Position numbers and translations under genes: made by a program
Shown here: piece after piece, positions 13,501-24,321 of the stretch
Numbering within the stretch: the first letter of the stretch is position 1
Layout: every line of letters begins with the position of its first letter
Assembly (NCBI GenBank): GCA_025201765.1
Contig: MU623423.1
Coordinates: 1-64,000, forward strand
DNA: 64,000 bases
From: Daldinia sp. FL1419
Taxonomy: Eukaryota; Ascomycota; Sordariomycetes; Xylariales; Hypoxylaceae
Direction: 5' to 3'
Notes under the pieces: generated by a model
What the model was told of the DNA's origin: nothing
What the model saw: only the letters and a program-made list of their open reading frames with translations
Databases searched by the model: none

Positions 13501-14352
13501 GTACGACAATCCATCGATGTTAATGAAAATGACACGTCCAGCGGAGAGGAGGATAACGACGCCAGGATGATGGAGGAGTATGCATTACCCCGGCAGTCGT
13601 CTTTCTTAGAAGCGCCTCGACTTGCGCCGGCGCCGCCCCAGGGACCATTACTAGCTCCGTCGATAGCGCCGTCGCTGGACAGCACCGCGCATAGTAGCCC
13701 TATTATACCAAAGGCCGAGGACAATAGGAATAGATGTCCCCATCCGGATTGCGGTCGCGTATTCAAAGATTTAGCAGCGCATATGTTGACACATCAGGAG
13801 GAGCGGCCCGAGAAATGCCCTATAGAGAGTTGCGAATATCACACCAAAGGTTTTGCACGAAAGTACGACAAAAATAGGCACGCATTAACACACTACAAGG
13901 GGACAATGGTTTGCCCTTTTTGTCCGGGGCCGGGTACGGCTTACGAGAAGGCCTTCAACAGGGCTGATGTTTTTAAGCGGCATTTAACGGCCGTACATAA
14001 TGTCGAGCAGACGCCTCCCAACAGCCGAAAGATGATTATCACCGGAAATAGTTCTCGAAACGGCGGGGACGCTAAGTGTTCTATCTGCCAGACTCGATTT
14101 TCGACGGCTCAGGAATTCTACGAGCATTTGGACGACTGTGTTTTGAACGTGATCGTTCCGACGACACCGAAGGCGCTAAAAGACCGGGTGTCGACGCCTC
14201 AAAAAAGCGACGACAGGAGTATAATTGTGTCCATGGAGGATTCTGACGAGAAGGCTAAAAGTGAAGGGAGGGTATCCGCCGACGTGTCCCCCAACAAGAT
14301 GATAGAGCCTGCACGGGGGGACAGGATGGACCTGGATTCGGACAGGGATTAA
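10550..14352 (+). CDS. C2H2 zinc-finger regulatory protein with an extra Cys cluster (five exons)
   Basis: A predicted nuclear regulator of a family I know only from filamentous ascomycetes. Exons are 10550-10799, 10910-11005, 11073-11719, 11769-11892 and 11951-14352; all phases agree and give 1172 residues. The start is the ATG at 10550, because the frame upstream opens only with non-ATG codons. Exons 3 and 4 join to form CLRCKVYAKPCDSKDDCAFC (Cys322, 325, 332, 338, 341), then a Trp-Ser-Val-Leu-Gly-Cys segment typical of the family. C2H2-like fingers follow at about 787-811 and 841-864, and a cluster at about 965-1060. Proline/serine-rich linkers separate the blocks and the C-terminus is acidic. 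The target genes cannot be told from sequence. Confidence 0.85.
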
Positions 14353-14973
14353 GGAACATGGAATTACGTCCTGTATATACGAAGGAGCGGAGGAAAAGCA
14401 GAGGAGTTTGGAAGATATCATCATCATCGTCGTCATCATGGGCCACTTATTCGGCCGTTATATTCATGTATACAAACAAAGCTTGGAATGAATATCAGGA
14501 AGTTGAACGATATACCATACATAGTTAATGGGCTACACACAATCGCGTTACGAAACTTGAGCTATTGGAGCCGTACGTGAGTTACGATATACAATATATG
14601 GAGAGTATTCGATGAATCGTCATTTTTACGCCCCTTGATGACGAGCTCTGGTCCTGGGTTTGTTAATATGTTCGTCGCGGGCAATGATCGACGGGGTAGA
14701 AGCCACACTGCCTCGACGATGGGACTTGGGGGGGTGAGTGATATCGGAAGGAAGGAATTTTTATTGATTGACAAGTCGGCGGCTGTTGGGCTAGGATAGG
14801 GGATAAGGCAGGACGGGACTCATTTCGCTTACCCGTCTTACACATGTGCGCCTTGGGGATTTTAAGTAGGGGCTTACTTACCTTGGTAGGCTGTGGGTGG
14901 TAAGGGTTTGCGTACGGGGTGGTAATAATATGGGAATGTTCCTTATCTGTTGATGTGTTGAGCCTTGAAGGCT

Positions 14974-14975
<2 letters not shown>

Positions 14976-15014
<39 letters not shown>

Positions 15015-15016
15015 CT

Positions 15017-15047
<31 letters not shown>

Positions 15048-15062
15048 CGGGGGGGGGGGGGC
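14976..15062. repeat. Poly-G tract of about 85 nt, interrupted by CT and C
   Basis: G runs at 14976-15014, 15017-15047 and 15049-15061, broken by CT at 15015-15016 and C at 15048, lead directly into the N gap. A run this long is very unlikely to be genuine and fits failed-signal reads at a contig end. Confidence 0.9.
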
Positions 15063-15072
15063 NNNNNNNNNN
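15063..15072. other. Assembly gap (10 Ns)
   Basis: Ten consecutive undetermined bases. Flanked on the left by poly-G and, 80 nt to the right, by a 23-base poly-C run (15153-15175). The true sequence and length here are unknown. Confidence 0.98.
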
Positions 15073-15720
15073 GTGGGGTTTTTGGTTTTGGTCGGGGGGG
15101 GTTATAAAATTGGTAATTTTCATTTTTTTTTTTTGTTTTTTCTTCTTGGGTTCCCCCCCCCCCCCCCCCCCCCCCTTCTCTCTCTCTCTTTCTTGTGAAG
15201 GAAAGAAAGAGATGTACGCGGGCGTTACATGTGCTGCTGACCTCGGGAGCGGTTAAGGCTAGGCTAGGCTAGGTTAGGTTAGGTACAATACGTATTGGAG
15301 GTATTGTATATAGGTAGGTAGGTAGCCTGGTAGGTAGGTATACATAGGTAAGAGAATCCTTCGAGGCGGGCTAGCGAGGGAGGTGGGTGGTAAGCCGCAT
15401 GGCAGTGCCGGAGCCTGGTTGGGCCAGGGGGGGCGTAATTAGCTGGAAGGGGATCCGGAAGAGGAGGAGGTGTAGGGTTAGGGTAGGTAGGTAGGTAGGT
15501 AAGTAGGTGAGATTGCTTGCTTACTTGGGGTTGTTTGTTGAAGTGGATGAGTGGATGGATGGGTAAATGCATGTAAGTACGGCACTTGACGGGTAGGTGT
15601 CGTCGCACAGTCACCACCATCACCACCACCACCACTACTACTACATACGATTGATTACAGCCGCACGCACGTACGCATGTACGGGGATAGGCGGGATAGG
15701 CGGAATAGGCGGGACGGAAT

Positions 15721-15743
15721 GGGATGGGACGGGATGGGATGGG
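15721..15743 (+). other. Canonical G-quadruplex-type motif
   Basis: Five GGG triplets separated by two-base spacers (AT, AC, AT, AT) on the plus strand, within a longer GGGAT/GGGAC-rich stretch from 15683. Fold potential follows from the pattern; in vivo formation is inference. Confidence 0.7.
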
Positions 15744-16320
15744 TGTAAGCAGGCAGGCTCATGTTGTTGATACGTGCCTTGTCTTCTCCATTAGTTATAC
15801 ATTACCTATACTGCACATCTTATTGAAGTCCTACGTAGGTAGATATACTACTTTGTAGTTGATATGGAATGCTAATTACCTACACTAGGTAGTTATGCCA
15901 TGCTATGTACATGCACGCATATAGACCAGGGTCCATCTCGCAAACGCTACGGGGTATTTATTCGCCATACCAGGCCCCTAGCTGGAAGAAAGTATTATTG
16001 TTGTTATTATTATTAGTATTATAGAGGAAAAAAATTATACAAAATAAAAAAATAAAAGCAAAAGGGGCACGCGCCACGTGGGTCGAAACGTTGTTTCATC
16101 ATATATAATTACATACGTCTATCGGATACTTATCTGGCATAGGTAAACAAGCAAGGAGGCTGGCGAGCTGAAAAGACAAGGGCAAGGGTTGAGGTGTAGG
16201 GGTAAGAGATTGTCTCGATGGAGCTGGGAGCTTGGGGGGGAGGGGGGAGATGTCAAAGTATGGGGGTCCTAAGGAGAGGTCATAACTCCCCCTCTACTAT
16301 GTAGGTGTCCGGCCCGACTT

Positions 16321-16354
16321 GACCTGGACCTTGACCTTGACCTTGACCTTGACC
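16321..16354 (+). repeat. TTGACC hexanucleotide tandem repeat
   Basis: About five head-to-tail copies of CTTGAC/TTGACC with one diverged first copy (CTGGAC). Intergenic and non-coding. Confidence 0.85.
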
Positions 16355-17122
16355 CGGGCGAGGGTGAGATTTGGCACAAGACAAGTCGAGGCTTAACGAC
16401 GCTGTACTCGAATATAGGTAATCATAGCACACTGTAGGGTAGCCTTTTGGATATGATGCTTAATAGGACTAAGTCTAAAAATATTATACTTGATCGAGTA
16501 TACTTGCACAGTATAAGAGTATAAGAGTATAAGAGTATAGCTACCTAGTTAGTTACGCTGAATACAAAACTAGACTATTAATAACTAGGTAACTAGTTAC
16601 TTTTAGTATTAAACTATTTAACTACACTTTCTCGACGTGAGCATCATGGTTATATACTCTCTAGGTAAGACAAACAGCAATCCATACAACTATATACTCT
16701 TTACGCTTCAACTTGAGGATGTAATTGCATAAACCAAACACTACGACATCACATCAAAACTCAGCAGTAGATCCAATATTCACGCGTAAATATGTATAGA
16801 TAGGTACCTATAACTATATGCCTAATATATGCTGTTTATGTATATCCATCTCACATATGTATTTAATCTTCTGTCTTATTTATTTCTCTCTTTACTTCCC
16901 AATCTCAAACGGGGTATCAATCATCGCCAGCCATACGCGCACCTCCTAAGCCTATTCATACAGCATGCACACATTTCCATCAGACAAATAGGCCGACAAC
17001 TCCAGCCCCCGCCCCGGCTCCGTATGCACATACCCCGAACCTCATAACACATAAGAAAATTCCCCCGTCTAGGGTCAAAAGCAGTCACTTAGCAACAACC
17101 TATCTCATCCTTTTCACCCCCT

Positions 17123-20100
17123 TTAGTAACCAGCCCTCCTGTTAGCAGCAGGAGTAGGGGGCTTCCTAGCATACCCATTCAGCATCCTGAATCCAGCACC
17201 GCATCGGCGCCCCTCCTCGACAACCTCGTATACGCCGTCGAGGCACTTGCCTGCCTCGCGCATCTCCGGGGCCTCAGTCTCTAGGAAACCTAGGCGGCCC
17301 TCGGATGCCACCTTCTCCATCTCGCAGCGTAGTAGCCAACGCTCCCACGCCCAGCTACCAGCCAAACCCGCGATGGAGGCCGCCGCCTCGGTGCTGCCCG
17401 TAACCATGGCCTCGAGCTCGAGGGGGCGTTCGACGCCGTTGCTGTCGCGAGCGACTTTTCTGTTGCGGCTGATGGCTGGGTCCGCGCCCATTGGCAAAGA
17501 CACCCAGGCGCGGCGCACCCCGTCGAAGCCTGCGCGGTGCAAACGACCGAGGAACATGCGAGTGGGGCTGGAGTCGTAGCCGAGGGTCTTGAGAGCGAAG
17601 CCGAACTCAACGCTCTTAGCGAGACCAAGAGGACCTGCGTTTGTGATGTCCGAATCCAAGACGGAGAACTCGAGGTACCCGCCGGGCTTGAGAACACGCA
17701 TGCACTCCGCTAGGCAGCTGTCCCACTCATCTTCGCCATTTTCTCCGATGAACTTAAGGATAGAGTGCAGCTCGCGTGCGGAGATGAGGTCAAAGTGCGC
17801 GTCGGGGAACGGTAGCTTGGTGAGACGCGAGACGGCGACCTGGCGGTGGTTAGGTGGACCGCGGACGTTGGAGTTGGACAACTGGCGGATGGCCTTAGTT
17901 GTCACCGTGTACACCTTCGTGTTCGGGTACATGATAGCGCAGTGCCAGGCCCAGTCGCAAGTAGCTTGGCCGCCGAGGTCGAGGATGCGAGCTCGGTCCT
18001 TGGCACCACCAATGCGGGAGAGGCGGGCCAGACGCTTAGCAATGGGAGCAGAGAACAAGCGGCCTCCGTTCAGAGCCTTGGTTGCACCAACGTGCCAGTT
18101 TGCCATAGACATCTGGGCCCACGCCTCATGCTCCTTGTCCTTCTTTAGCTTCTCGGGGTCGTCAACAATGATATCGTCGCCGCGGGCGACATTGGCGCTC
18201 ATGCGCTTCTTGGCTGACTGTGGTACTACGGATAATTGGTACTTGCCGAGGAGCTGATTGCGATGAACCTCGCGCAGGGAAATGCGCTGGGATTGGAGGG
18301 CCTCGAATCGTGGGAGACGGTGGACGAAGGGGTCCTGGCTACGGGAGCGGATAATGTAGTCCTGGAAAGCCCGGTAGTAAGCCGATTCCTGGCGGGCAAT
18401 CTTGGGCGGTAGAGTTTTGGGAATGTTACTCTGAACAGAAATTTCGGAGAAGCGGACTGTCTTCTTCTTTTGTGCCGGAGATGCCATCTCAGACTCTGCT
18501 TCTTTCTTGGGCTCCTCACCACGAGTAGTTTCCGCCTTTACTTCGGCCTCGGCCTCTGTCTTAGCTTCTTCCTCTGGGAGGATACCTGTAAGATAGGCCT
18601 TCTGAGCCATGAGCCATAATTCAGTCCGGTCCAAGTTTGATAGAGCTGCTTCTTGCTGCTTCCTAGCATACTCGGGATCATAAGTTGCAACGATCTCCGT
18701 GGCAGTAATGTCCTCATTGGGGCTAGAAGGCTCAACGTGAGCAGTGAAAGGAGACAGAGGGTCCCTTTGCTCAACACGTCGTGCCGTAAGGACATCCTCG
18801 GTAAGACCAGCTCTCGCCTCAACAATATGCTCCAAGACAACTGGCCTCGCAGTTGGAATACCATCCGACATAGTACCCCTGACTTCTACAATTTGCTCTA
18901 CCGGTACCGACGAAAGAGGTGCCATGGCAAACCTCCCAGGACGCGGGGGTGGTGGAGGTAGGACGATGGCAGTAGTAGGAAGAGACGGTACACGAGGAGC
19001 AGGCTCGTTCCATGGCACCCTGTAGAACTGCTCCGCGGTGGTCGAGGTTGGAGGAGCAATGTCGTCGGGTGTCATGGTGGGTAAATGCCACGTGTGCCTT
19101 GTATTTGGGGAGAGGCCGGAGAAGAAGCCTCCTGGGGAGGGGATATCCAGCCTTGTCAACCCGTTGAGGGATTGTTGTTGTTGTCGGGTCGAGAGGTGGA
19201 GAGCCGGTCGCATACCGGTAAGTAAGCGTGGTGTCTGCTGAGACATTTCTGGCCTTCTCTCCTCAGTGACCTCAATAACTTGTTCCGAGCCGTACTCACC
19301 ATCGCTGTCTTCACTCCCAGATAGCGCTTGCAGGGTAGCTAAGGCGGCAGGTTGTAATTGAACACCGGACCAATCTGCGCTCTCGGTGTCGTCTTCTCCG
19401 ATGACTGGGGTAGGCGGGGCAGATAGGGCGGCCATTTGATCCGAGCTTAGGCTACCATCGAGAGACGGTGGTGCAGAGATGGTTGGTACCTCCTGGGACT
19501 GCTGGGCTTGCAGGTAGGACATCACAGCTGGCGACACCTCAACCTTTGGTGGCGGCGTTGGAGGAATTGGGGACAGAAACCTCTTAAACTCAAGCTTACC
19601 CGATAAGTTCTGTCCATCTTGGTCTTGCTGCGCCGGGATTACCAAGGGTGGAAGAGCCCGGCGTGAGGACGACGGAACCGAGGATCGCTTTAACATTGTG
19701 TTACGAGAACTGTTCCTGCGCTTTATCGATGACCTCCTTGAAGTCCGTCTAGTATCCTCCTCGTCAGAGACATCGTAGATATCGTCAAATTCCGTAACAT
19801 CAGTACTTATGCTAGCCCTGTTCCAGGGGTCCGAGGAAGATATGGGAGACACGCTTTCCTCGGCGGACGTAGCTGATGGAGAATCGGGTAGTATCGGGGC
19901 TGATAAGAAGTTGAGGCCTCGTGGAGTTGGGAAGTGATCACTTCGTGGTGATAACCATTGTGCTATCTTTTCGTTGGACGAACTGGCTTGGTTTTTACTC
20001 CTGTTTCCCGACGCCCTTTTTTGTGACCCTTCCGACTCTTCCTCCATTATAGTATTAAGTGACCTCCCGGGTCTTCGTGCCAGCGAAGGGGAGGGAGGTT

Positions 20101-20137
20101 GGTATGTGCTAGACGGTAAAAGCACGAACTCAGGCAT
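17123..20137 (-). CDS. Methyltransferase-domain protein with long disordered N-terminus (single exon)
   Basis: One uninterrupted frame of 1004 residues starting at the ATG at 20137. The first 560 residues are rich in Ser, Pro, Glu and Gln, with basic/serine patches (residues 128-160) suggesting phosphorylation and nuclear localisation. A class I SAM-dependent methyltransferase fold occupies about 716-890: motif I is ILDLGGQATCDWAW (residues 718-731) and a post-motif segment has MRVLKPGGYLEF (813-824). The substrate is unknown. The glycine-rich motif I is atypical (LGGQAT, not GxGxG), so activity is plausible but not assured. Related proteins occur widely in Sordariomycetes as uncharacterised methyltransferase-domain proteins. 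A degenerate repeat of about 21 residues lies at 413-455. The neighbour on the 5' side is divergent TMA22. Confidence 0.8.
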   Translation of the reverse strand: MPEFVLLPSSTYQPPSPSLARRPGRSLNTIMEEESEGSQKRASGNRSKNQASSSNEKIAQWLSPRSDHFPTPRGLNFLSAPILPDSPSATSAEESVSPISSSDPWNRASISTDVTEFDDIYDVSDEEDTRRTSRRSSIKRRNSSRNTMLKRSSVPSSSRRALPPLVIPAQQDQDGQNLSGKLEFKRFLSPIPPTPPPKVEVSPAVMSYLQAQQSQEVPTISAPPSLDGSLSSDQMAALSAPPTPVIGEDDTESADWSGVQLQPAALATLQALSGSEDSDGEYGSEQVIEVTEERRPEMSQQTPRLLTGMRPALHLSTRQQQQSLNGLTRLDIPSPGGFFSGLSPNTRHTWHLPTMTPDDIAPPTSTTAEQFYRVPWNEPAPRVPSLPTTAIVLPPPPPRPGRFAMAPLSSVPVEQIVEVRGTMSDGIPTARPVVLEHIVEARAGLTEDVLTARRVEQRDPLSPFTAHVEPSSPNEDITATEIVATYDPEYARKQQEAALSNLDRTELWLMAQKAYLTGILPEEEAKTEAEAEVKAETTRGEEPKKEAESEMASPAQKKKTVRFSEISVQSNIPKTLPPKIARQESAYYRAFQDYIIRSRSQDPFVHRLPRFEALQSQRISLREVHRNQLLGKYQLSVVPQSAKKRMSANVARGDDIIVDDPEKLKKDKEHEAWAQMSMANWHVGATKALNGGRLFSAPIAKRLARLSRIGGAKDRARILDLGGQATCDWAWHCAIMYPNTKVYTVTTKAIRQLSNSNVRGPPNHRQVAVSRLTKLPFPDAHFDLISARELHSILKFIGENGEDEWDSCLAECMRVLKPGGYLEFSVLDSDITNAGPLGLAKSVEFGFALKTLGYDSSPTRMFLGRLHRAGFDGVRRAWVSLPMGADPAISRNRKVARDSNGVERPLELEAMVTGSTEAAASIAGLAGSWAWERWLLRCEMEKVASEGRLGFLETEAPEMREAGKCLDGVYEVVEEGRRCGAGFRMLNGYARKPPTPAANRRAGY

Positions 20138-22050
20138 TTTGCGTATTAAAAAAAAAAAAGAAAAAAAAAAAAAAGATAGAATTCTTAAAAGGAGAAGGAG
20201 TAAATGAAACTATATTGAGTAAATCGAACAACTGTAAGACGTTTTGAAAATGACGTCCAGCGTCGTTGAAAAGCGAAGTGAAAATTATTAAAGAAAATAT
20301 TCTTTAACAACAGAAACACTTCGATCAACGAAGCGATGTGAAATGAGGCAACCTCAAGGAAGCTTGAGGAGATGAAGGTAAGAGAGACGAAGCCTACCGA
20401 ATTGTTTGGGCAAGAGTAGTTTTATGACTCTGGCCTCGGATATGGGCAAGCGGCTATCGTGTGGAGAGAAGTAACATAGTAGCATGGAGAAGAAAGTGAG
20501 CGCTTCCAACCCAATGGTTTGCTATGTCAATGGACGGGTAACTGCCCATCACCTGCATATCCTTTGGAGTCCTAGTACAGATTCGGATAGACGCACACGC
20601 CTTGGAGCCCATTTAGGGCCTGTTTGGGTATGAATTTGTGGTAACCGTACCGGAAGAAGACTCGCAGTCTCGTTGGGCGAAGTCAGTCCAGAGGTTGTAT
20701 TGACCGAACTACCCACAGCAATAAACCAATCGGGATGAATAGGTAAATGGTTGGTGGTGATATAATTTTAGAACAACCAGCACCATTAGCACCGTTGGCA
20801 TCATTAGCCAATAGTCCGACTGGCGCGCGGGAATAAGCTGGACGGAGGAAATATTTGATTGGTAAGATATTGCAGGCTTCCAGACCGATGGTGCAAGGTT
20901 ACGCTTGACTGAGCGCTTAACCGCCCAGCGCGATTCGTGAAGCTCCGTGATTGGTCGATTCACGTTCTTCACGTTCTTCACGTTCTTCACGAGTTGAATC
21001 GCGCAGTAAAAACCAAACTTCCAGAACCCAATAAATCGGTATATATAGGTAAGAGATGAAGGAACGTCATCTTCAGAGCTAGATGGGACTGTCTTACCCG
21101 TCTTGCTATCGCGTTTAAATGGCGGTAGGCGTCATCCGCCGTAAGCGGGTTGCTTGCTTAGCATTTAGAGACACGATCGACTGGTCTCCATGAGCCGAGT
21201 TTTCCGTCTGAACGATGCCATTGAAATGACAGTGATACATCCTGTTTAAGCTCGTGTACGCTATGAAGGCGTACGATATTAGATGAATATGTAGCCAATT
21301 TGCTATATATTATTCTACTAGGTTAGACGGTGGTTTTATCACGGAATCGAGCAACTACATAGAAGTTAGAACATTGTTCCTCGACCAAGGCTGATGGGTA
21401 CTTCCCAAATTATAGTAACTATGATATGACAGTAAGACCTCTCGATGCTAATTTTGAACATTGAGAAAGCGCCATGTCGTTTCATGATATTTGGAGTCTA
21501 GGACTATAATGGATTGACAACCTTTGCTGTGCCATCGATTGAAGTTTGTAAGTGGTAGGATGGAAATCAAAACTGTGGCGCTAACCCAATCGTAGGTCGG
21601 CCCTCTGCACTACAGGTACCTAAGGTTAGGTGATTAATAGGTTAGGTAAACTCAAGGAAGCTTATGAGCATCTGGGCAGGTACCGCTAGTCCGCTGTTTC
21701 GCGCTGTCCTTGCGGTAGCCAATTTTCAGAAGAAAAAACCAAAACGCATAAACGCAATTATAACCCCACCAACCCACTCTAAAAAGAACCCCCCGGTCGG
21801 CCATTACATCAAATAGGTAACGACCTTTCATCCATTGAACCCCGCGCTCTACCTAGATAGAAATCAACAACGAGAAGTTCCCTTCCTAAAGAGCCCACTT
21901 AGGTTTAACCAAACAACAAAAATACAAAGTCTCTTAACGACGATTACCGACGATAAATCCTACGTCTCTTTTTCTTCTTTCTAACCCCTCTATCCCCATA
22001 AATCGATACCTAGGTATATTACATATCACCCCTAGTAAGCAAGTTCAGGA
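20138..22050. other. Divergent intergenic region between the methyltransferase gene and TMA22
   Basis: About 1.9 kb without a convincing gene. A poly-A/purine run precedes the methyltransferase start (20150-20175, leader side). A CACGTTCTT nonamer is repeated three times at 20961-20990. A TAGGTACC-type element lies near 21615-21650. The sequence presumably holds two separate promoters. Confidence 0.5.
20961..20990. repeat. CACGTTCTT tandem repeat, three copies
   Basis: Three perfect head-to-tail nonamers, directly after a TTGGTCGATT segment. Intergenic. Confidence 0.85.
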
Positions 22051-22914
22051 ATGGCAGACGCAGAAGCGGCAGAAGGCCCCAGCGAGCCCCAGGGCCGCCA
22101 CGTGATCTATTGCGGCGGTAAGTCAAACAAAACACTATACCCACTCGGTCCACGACGGCTGTAAGCTGACCCTGTCTTGTTGCTATTCTAGTCTGTACTT
22201 TACCGCCCGAGGTACGAATGATTCCCCTACGTATAGGCCAGCTCTGCGAATGGAATTGGTCGGAGTAGACGTCGTGGAGAGAGAAAAGAATACGTACTGA
22301 TCGTCGACCAAGTAGTACTGCGAATACGGTGGCACCGTCAAGAAATGCCAGGACTGGCTACAGAAAACCCACAAGGACATATACGAACGTATATGGTCTC
22401 CAGGTACGCAAGGTGTCCTTCAAACCACACCATCTCTCCCCTTCTGCCCTTAACAAACCCGCTAACGCCGGCTTTCCCCCCGTCCCCAGAGGCCCTAGAA
22501 GCCGCCACGGCGTCGCTATCCGTCGACGCACAGAAGCGCGCAGCCAAGGACGCGCAGAAGAAAGCGGCGCAGGCCGAGAAGGCGGAGCAAAAGCAAGCGG
22601 ACAAGATCGCCAACAGCGTCGTGACGATCAAGCGGGTCGAGCGCAACAAGCGCAAGTTCGTAACCGCCGTGTCGGGGCTCGAAGCCTTCGGCCTCGACCT
22701 GAAAAAGGTCGCCAAGGAATTCGGCAAGAAATTCGCCACCGGCTCCTCCGTCACCAAGGTCCCCAGCGGCGGTGAGGAGATCGTCGTGCAAGGTGACGTG
22801 TCGGACGAGATCGAGGAGTTCCTGCTGGACAAGTACAAGGACACCATTCCCGAAGACAACATCGAGCTCGTCGACGACAAGAAAAAGAAGGGCTCATCTG
22901 CTACCGCCGGCTAG
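22051..22914 (+). CDS. TMA22: TMA22 / density-regulated protein DENR (four exons)
   Basis: Ribosome-associated factor that, with its MCT-1 partner (Tma20), removes deacylated tRNA from post-termination 40S subunits and promotes reinitiation. Exons are 22051-22117, 22192-22211, 22316-22403 and 22490-22914, giving 199 residues. The second exon is only 20 nt but encodes part of the N-terminal zinc site: Cys21, Cys24, Cys31 and Cys40 come from three exons. A charged Ala/Lys coiled linker follows (about 60-95), then the SUI1/eIF1-like domain at about 100-185 with the family segment VTIKRVERNKRKFVT. The introns have CTGAT or CTAAC branch sites. The match to fungal TMA22 is very close in length and order. 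Confidence 0.93.
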
Positions 22915-23141
22915 GAGCGTACGCCTCTTGTTCGAGCTTACAAATTGGTGAGGAAGAAATTAAGTTGGGCAAAACGTTGGAAGGACATCGAATTTTTCTT
23001 AGATATAACGCCGGCAAGGTTCTCATTGTGACCTGACTTAATCCATACCACCCCCACCCTGAACCCCCCTCCTGTACAGCGACAGAAAACAGAACCATAA
23101 CGCCTAGCGAGATGCAATTACACATTATAGTCATTTAATAC

Positions 23142-24321
23142 CTAAGCTCTCTTCCTTAATGTCCTCCCGGTTCCCGTACCAGTTGCGGCAGCTTTTGTTG
23201 CCGGGGGTTTCTTAGTTGTGGCCGACTTTATTGTGTTCATAACTGTCCTCTTAGCTGCAGGCGCCGTCGCCGTCTTAGCTGCCTTCGGAGCGGTTGTCTT
23301 CTTGACCACCGTCGTCGCACTGCCGTTACTTGACTCGCTTGTAGTGCTAGCCTTGCGTCTCCCGCGCGTAGAGGCTGCAGTCGGGGGTCGAGAAGAAACT
23401 GCAGCTTGTCGTGCACCGCGTACAGATGAGCTACCATTGGCTGAGCCAGTTGTAGATGAAGTAGTAGGTTTCCGTGGAACTGCAGGTCGTGTTGCCTTTA
23501 CCCTATCCGCCATGCTTGATATGATATTGGGCCTAGGCGGGGGTACTTTTAGAGGCGATACGGGTCTGCTAAATAGCGGCTTTGAGGGAGACGTCGGGCG
23601 AGCGCGGGGTACTATTCGCGTGTTTGAGGATGTGGGTGATAAGATTTGGCCAGGTTGGAATGCTGTGGGTTCCTTGCCTAGGATACCGTGAGTCCTCTTT
23701 TTCGGGCTCTGGACATCGTCGCCTTGGTTTTCCTTGTCTAACCCTAATATCTCCTCACTACAACTTGTTAGTTAGCTAGAGAGAATCGACAAAATAAGTT
23801 CCTACCTTAAAGGCTTTTTGGTGGTGGTTGCTGGGGCTGGCTTCCTTGGGAGGGGTTTGGCTGACGCGCCATCCTTTGCAGGGACAGGTGGAGGTCTGGC
23901 TACATACGCTGTCTTAGGTGGACGAGGCGGCTGCTGAGTCTGTAGTGATTTAGAGAGAAGTTCGCCCATCTTGAGTTTTCGTAAGGCGGTAGGTATTCGA
24001 TTAACGCGCATCTCGACGCGCGACCGTAGCTGTTGCGCCTGAATGTTGTACTGAGCTCTTAACCGTCGTGCACGTTCGGTAACTAGAATTACATTAGTTA
24101 AATTTGAAAAAAATTCAAGTCTTTCGATTTAATGGCGCGTCCATACTCTCTAATTGGAGGTTATCGACGAGCGCTTGTTTTTGCGCAAGAGATAGGCCTA
24201 ACTTCCGCTTCTTGATCGGGCTTCGTTCAGGCGAATTTCTCACCGTGTGAATCTTTTGGCCGTTAATTGAACCCGTTATGGCCTCGGATTTTCTCTTTCG
24301 CGTCGTTTTTACAGGTGCCAT
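23142..24321 (-). CDS. NBL1: Borealin N-terminal domain protein, chromosomal passenger complex (three exons)
   Basis: Predicted fungal borealin/Nbl1, which binds survivin (Bir1) and INCENP (Sli15) to target Aurora kinase to centromeres. Exons on the minus strand are 24147-24321, 23806-24082 and 23142-23757, giving 355 residues. Splicing of exons 1 and 2 restores the borealin helix LDNLQLEITERARRL-like region followed by RVEMRVNRIPTALRKLKMGELL. The rest is basic and disordered, with the SPTSSN and RPVSPLK motifs shared by fungal homologues and a Lys/Thr/Ala-rich tail. The second intron has two in-frame acceptors, at 23758 (preferred, TGTAG) and 23764 (adds two residues). It converges on TMA22 with 227 nt between stops. 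Confidence 0.85.

Larger units (their letters stand above)
14353..17122. other. Low-complexity, G-skewed intergenic region with an assembly gap
   Basis: Between the zinc-finger gene stop and the 3' end of the methyltransferase gene I see no coding sequence. It contains the poly-G/N/poly-C segment (14976-15175), dense GGTAGGTA and GGCTA repeats (15257-15500), a G-quadruplex-type motif (15721-15743), a TTGACC hexamer repeat (16321-16354) and an AGTATAAG repeat (about 16507-16540). Open frames over 14878-15198 are only translations of homopolymers. Confidence 0.7.

Noticed and set aside
14878..15198. Poly-Gly and poly-Pro open frames across the gap
   Set aside because: They are translations of homopolymer G/C and Ns.
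15472..15490. Telomere-like GGGTTAGGG
   Set aside because: A single unit within GGTAGG repeats, with genes on both sides; no telomeric array.
17589..18257. 222-residue plus-strand open frame
   Set aside because: Antisense to the methyltransferase-domain gene, rich in Arg/Ser as expected from a reversed frame.
23584..23790. Treating the 23142-23513 frame as a separate small basic protein
   Set aside because: The frame is open upstream to 23757 and joins the borealin exons in phase with family motifs, so it is the last exon of NBL1.
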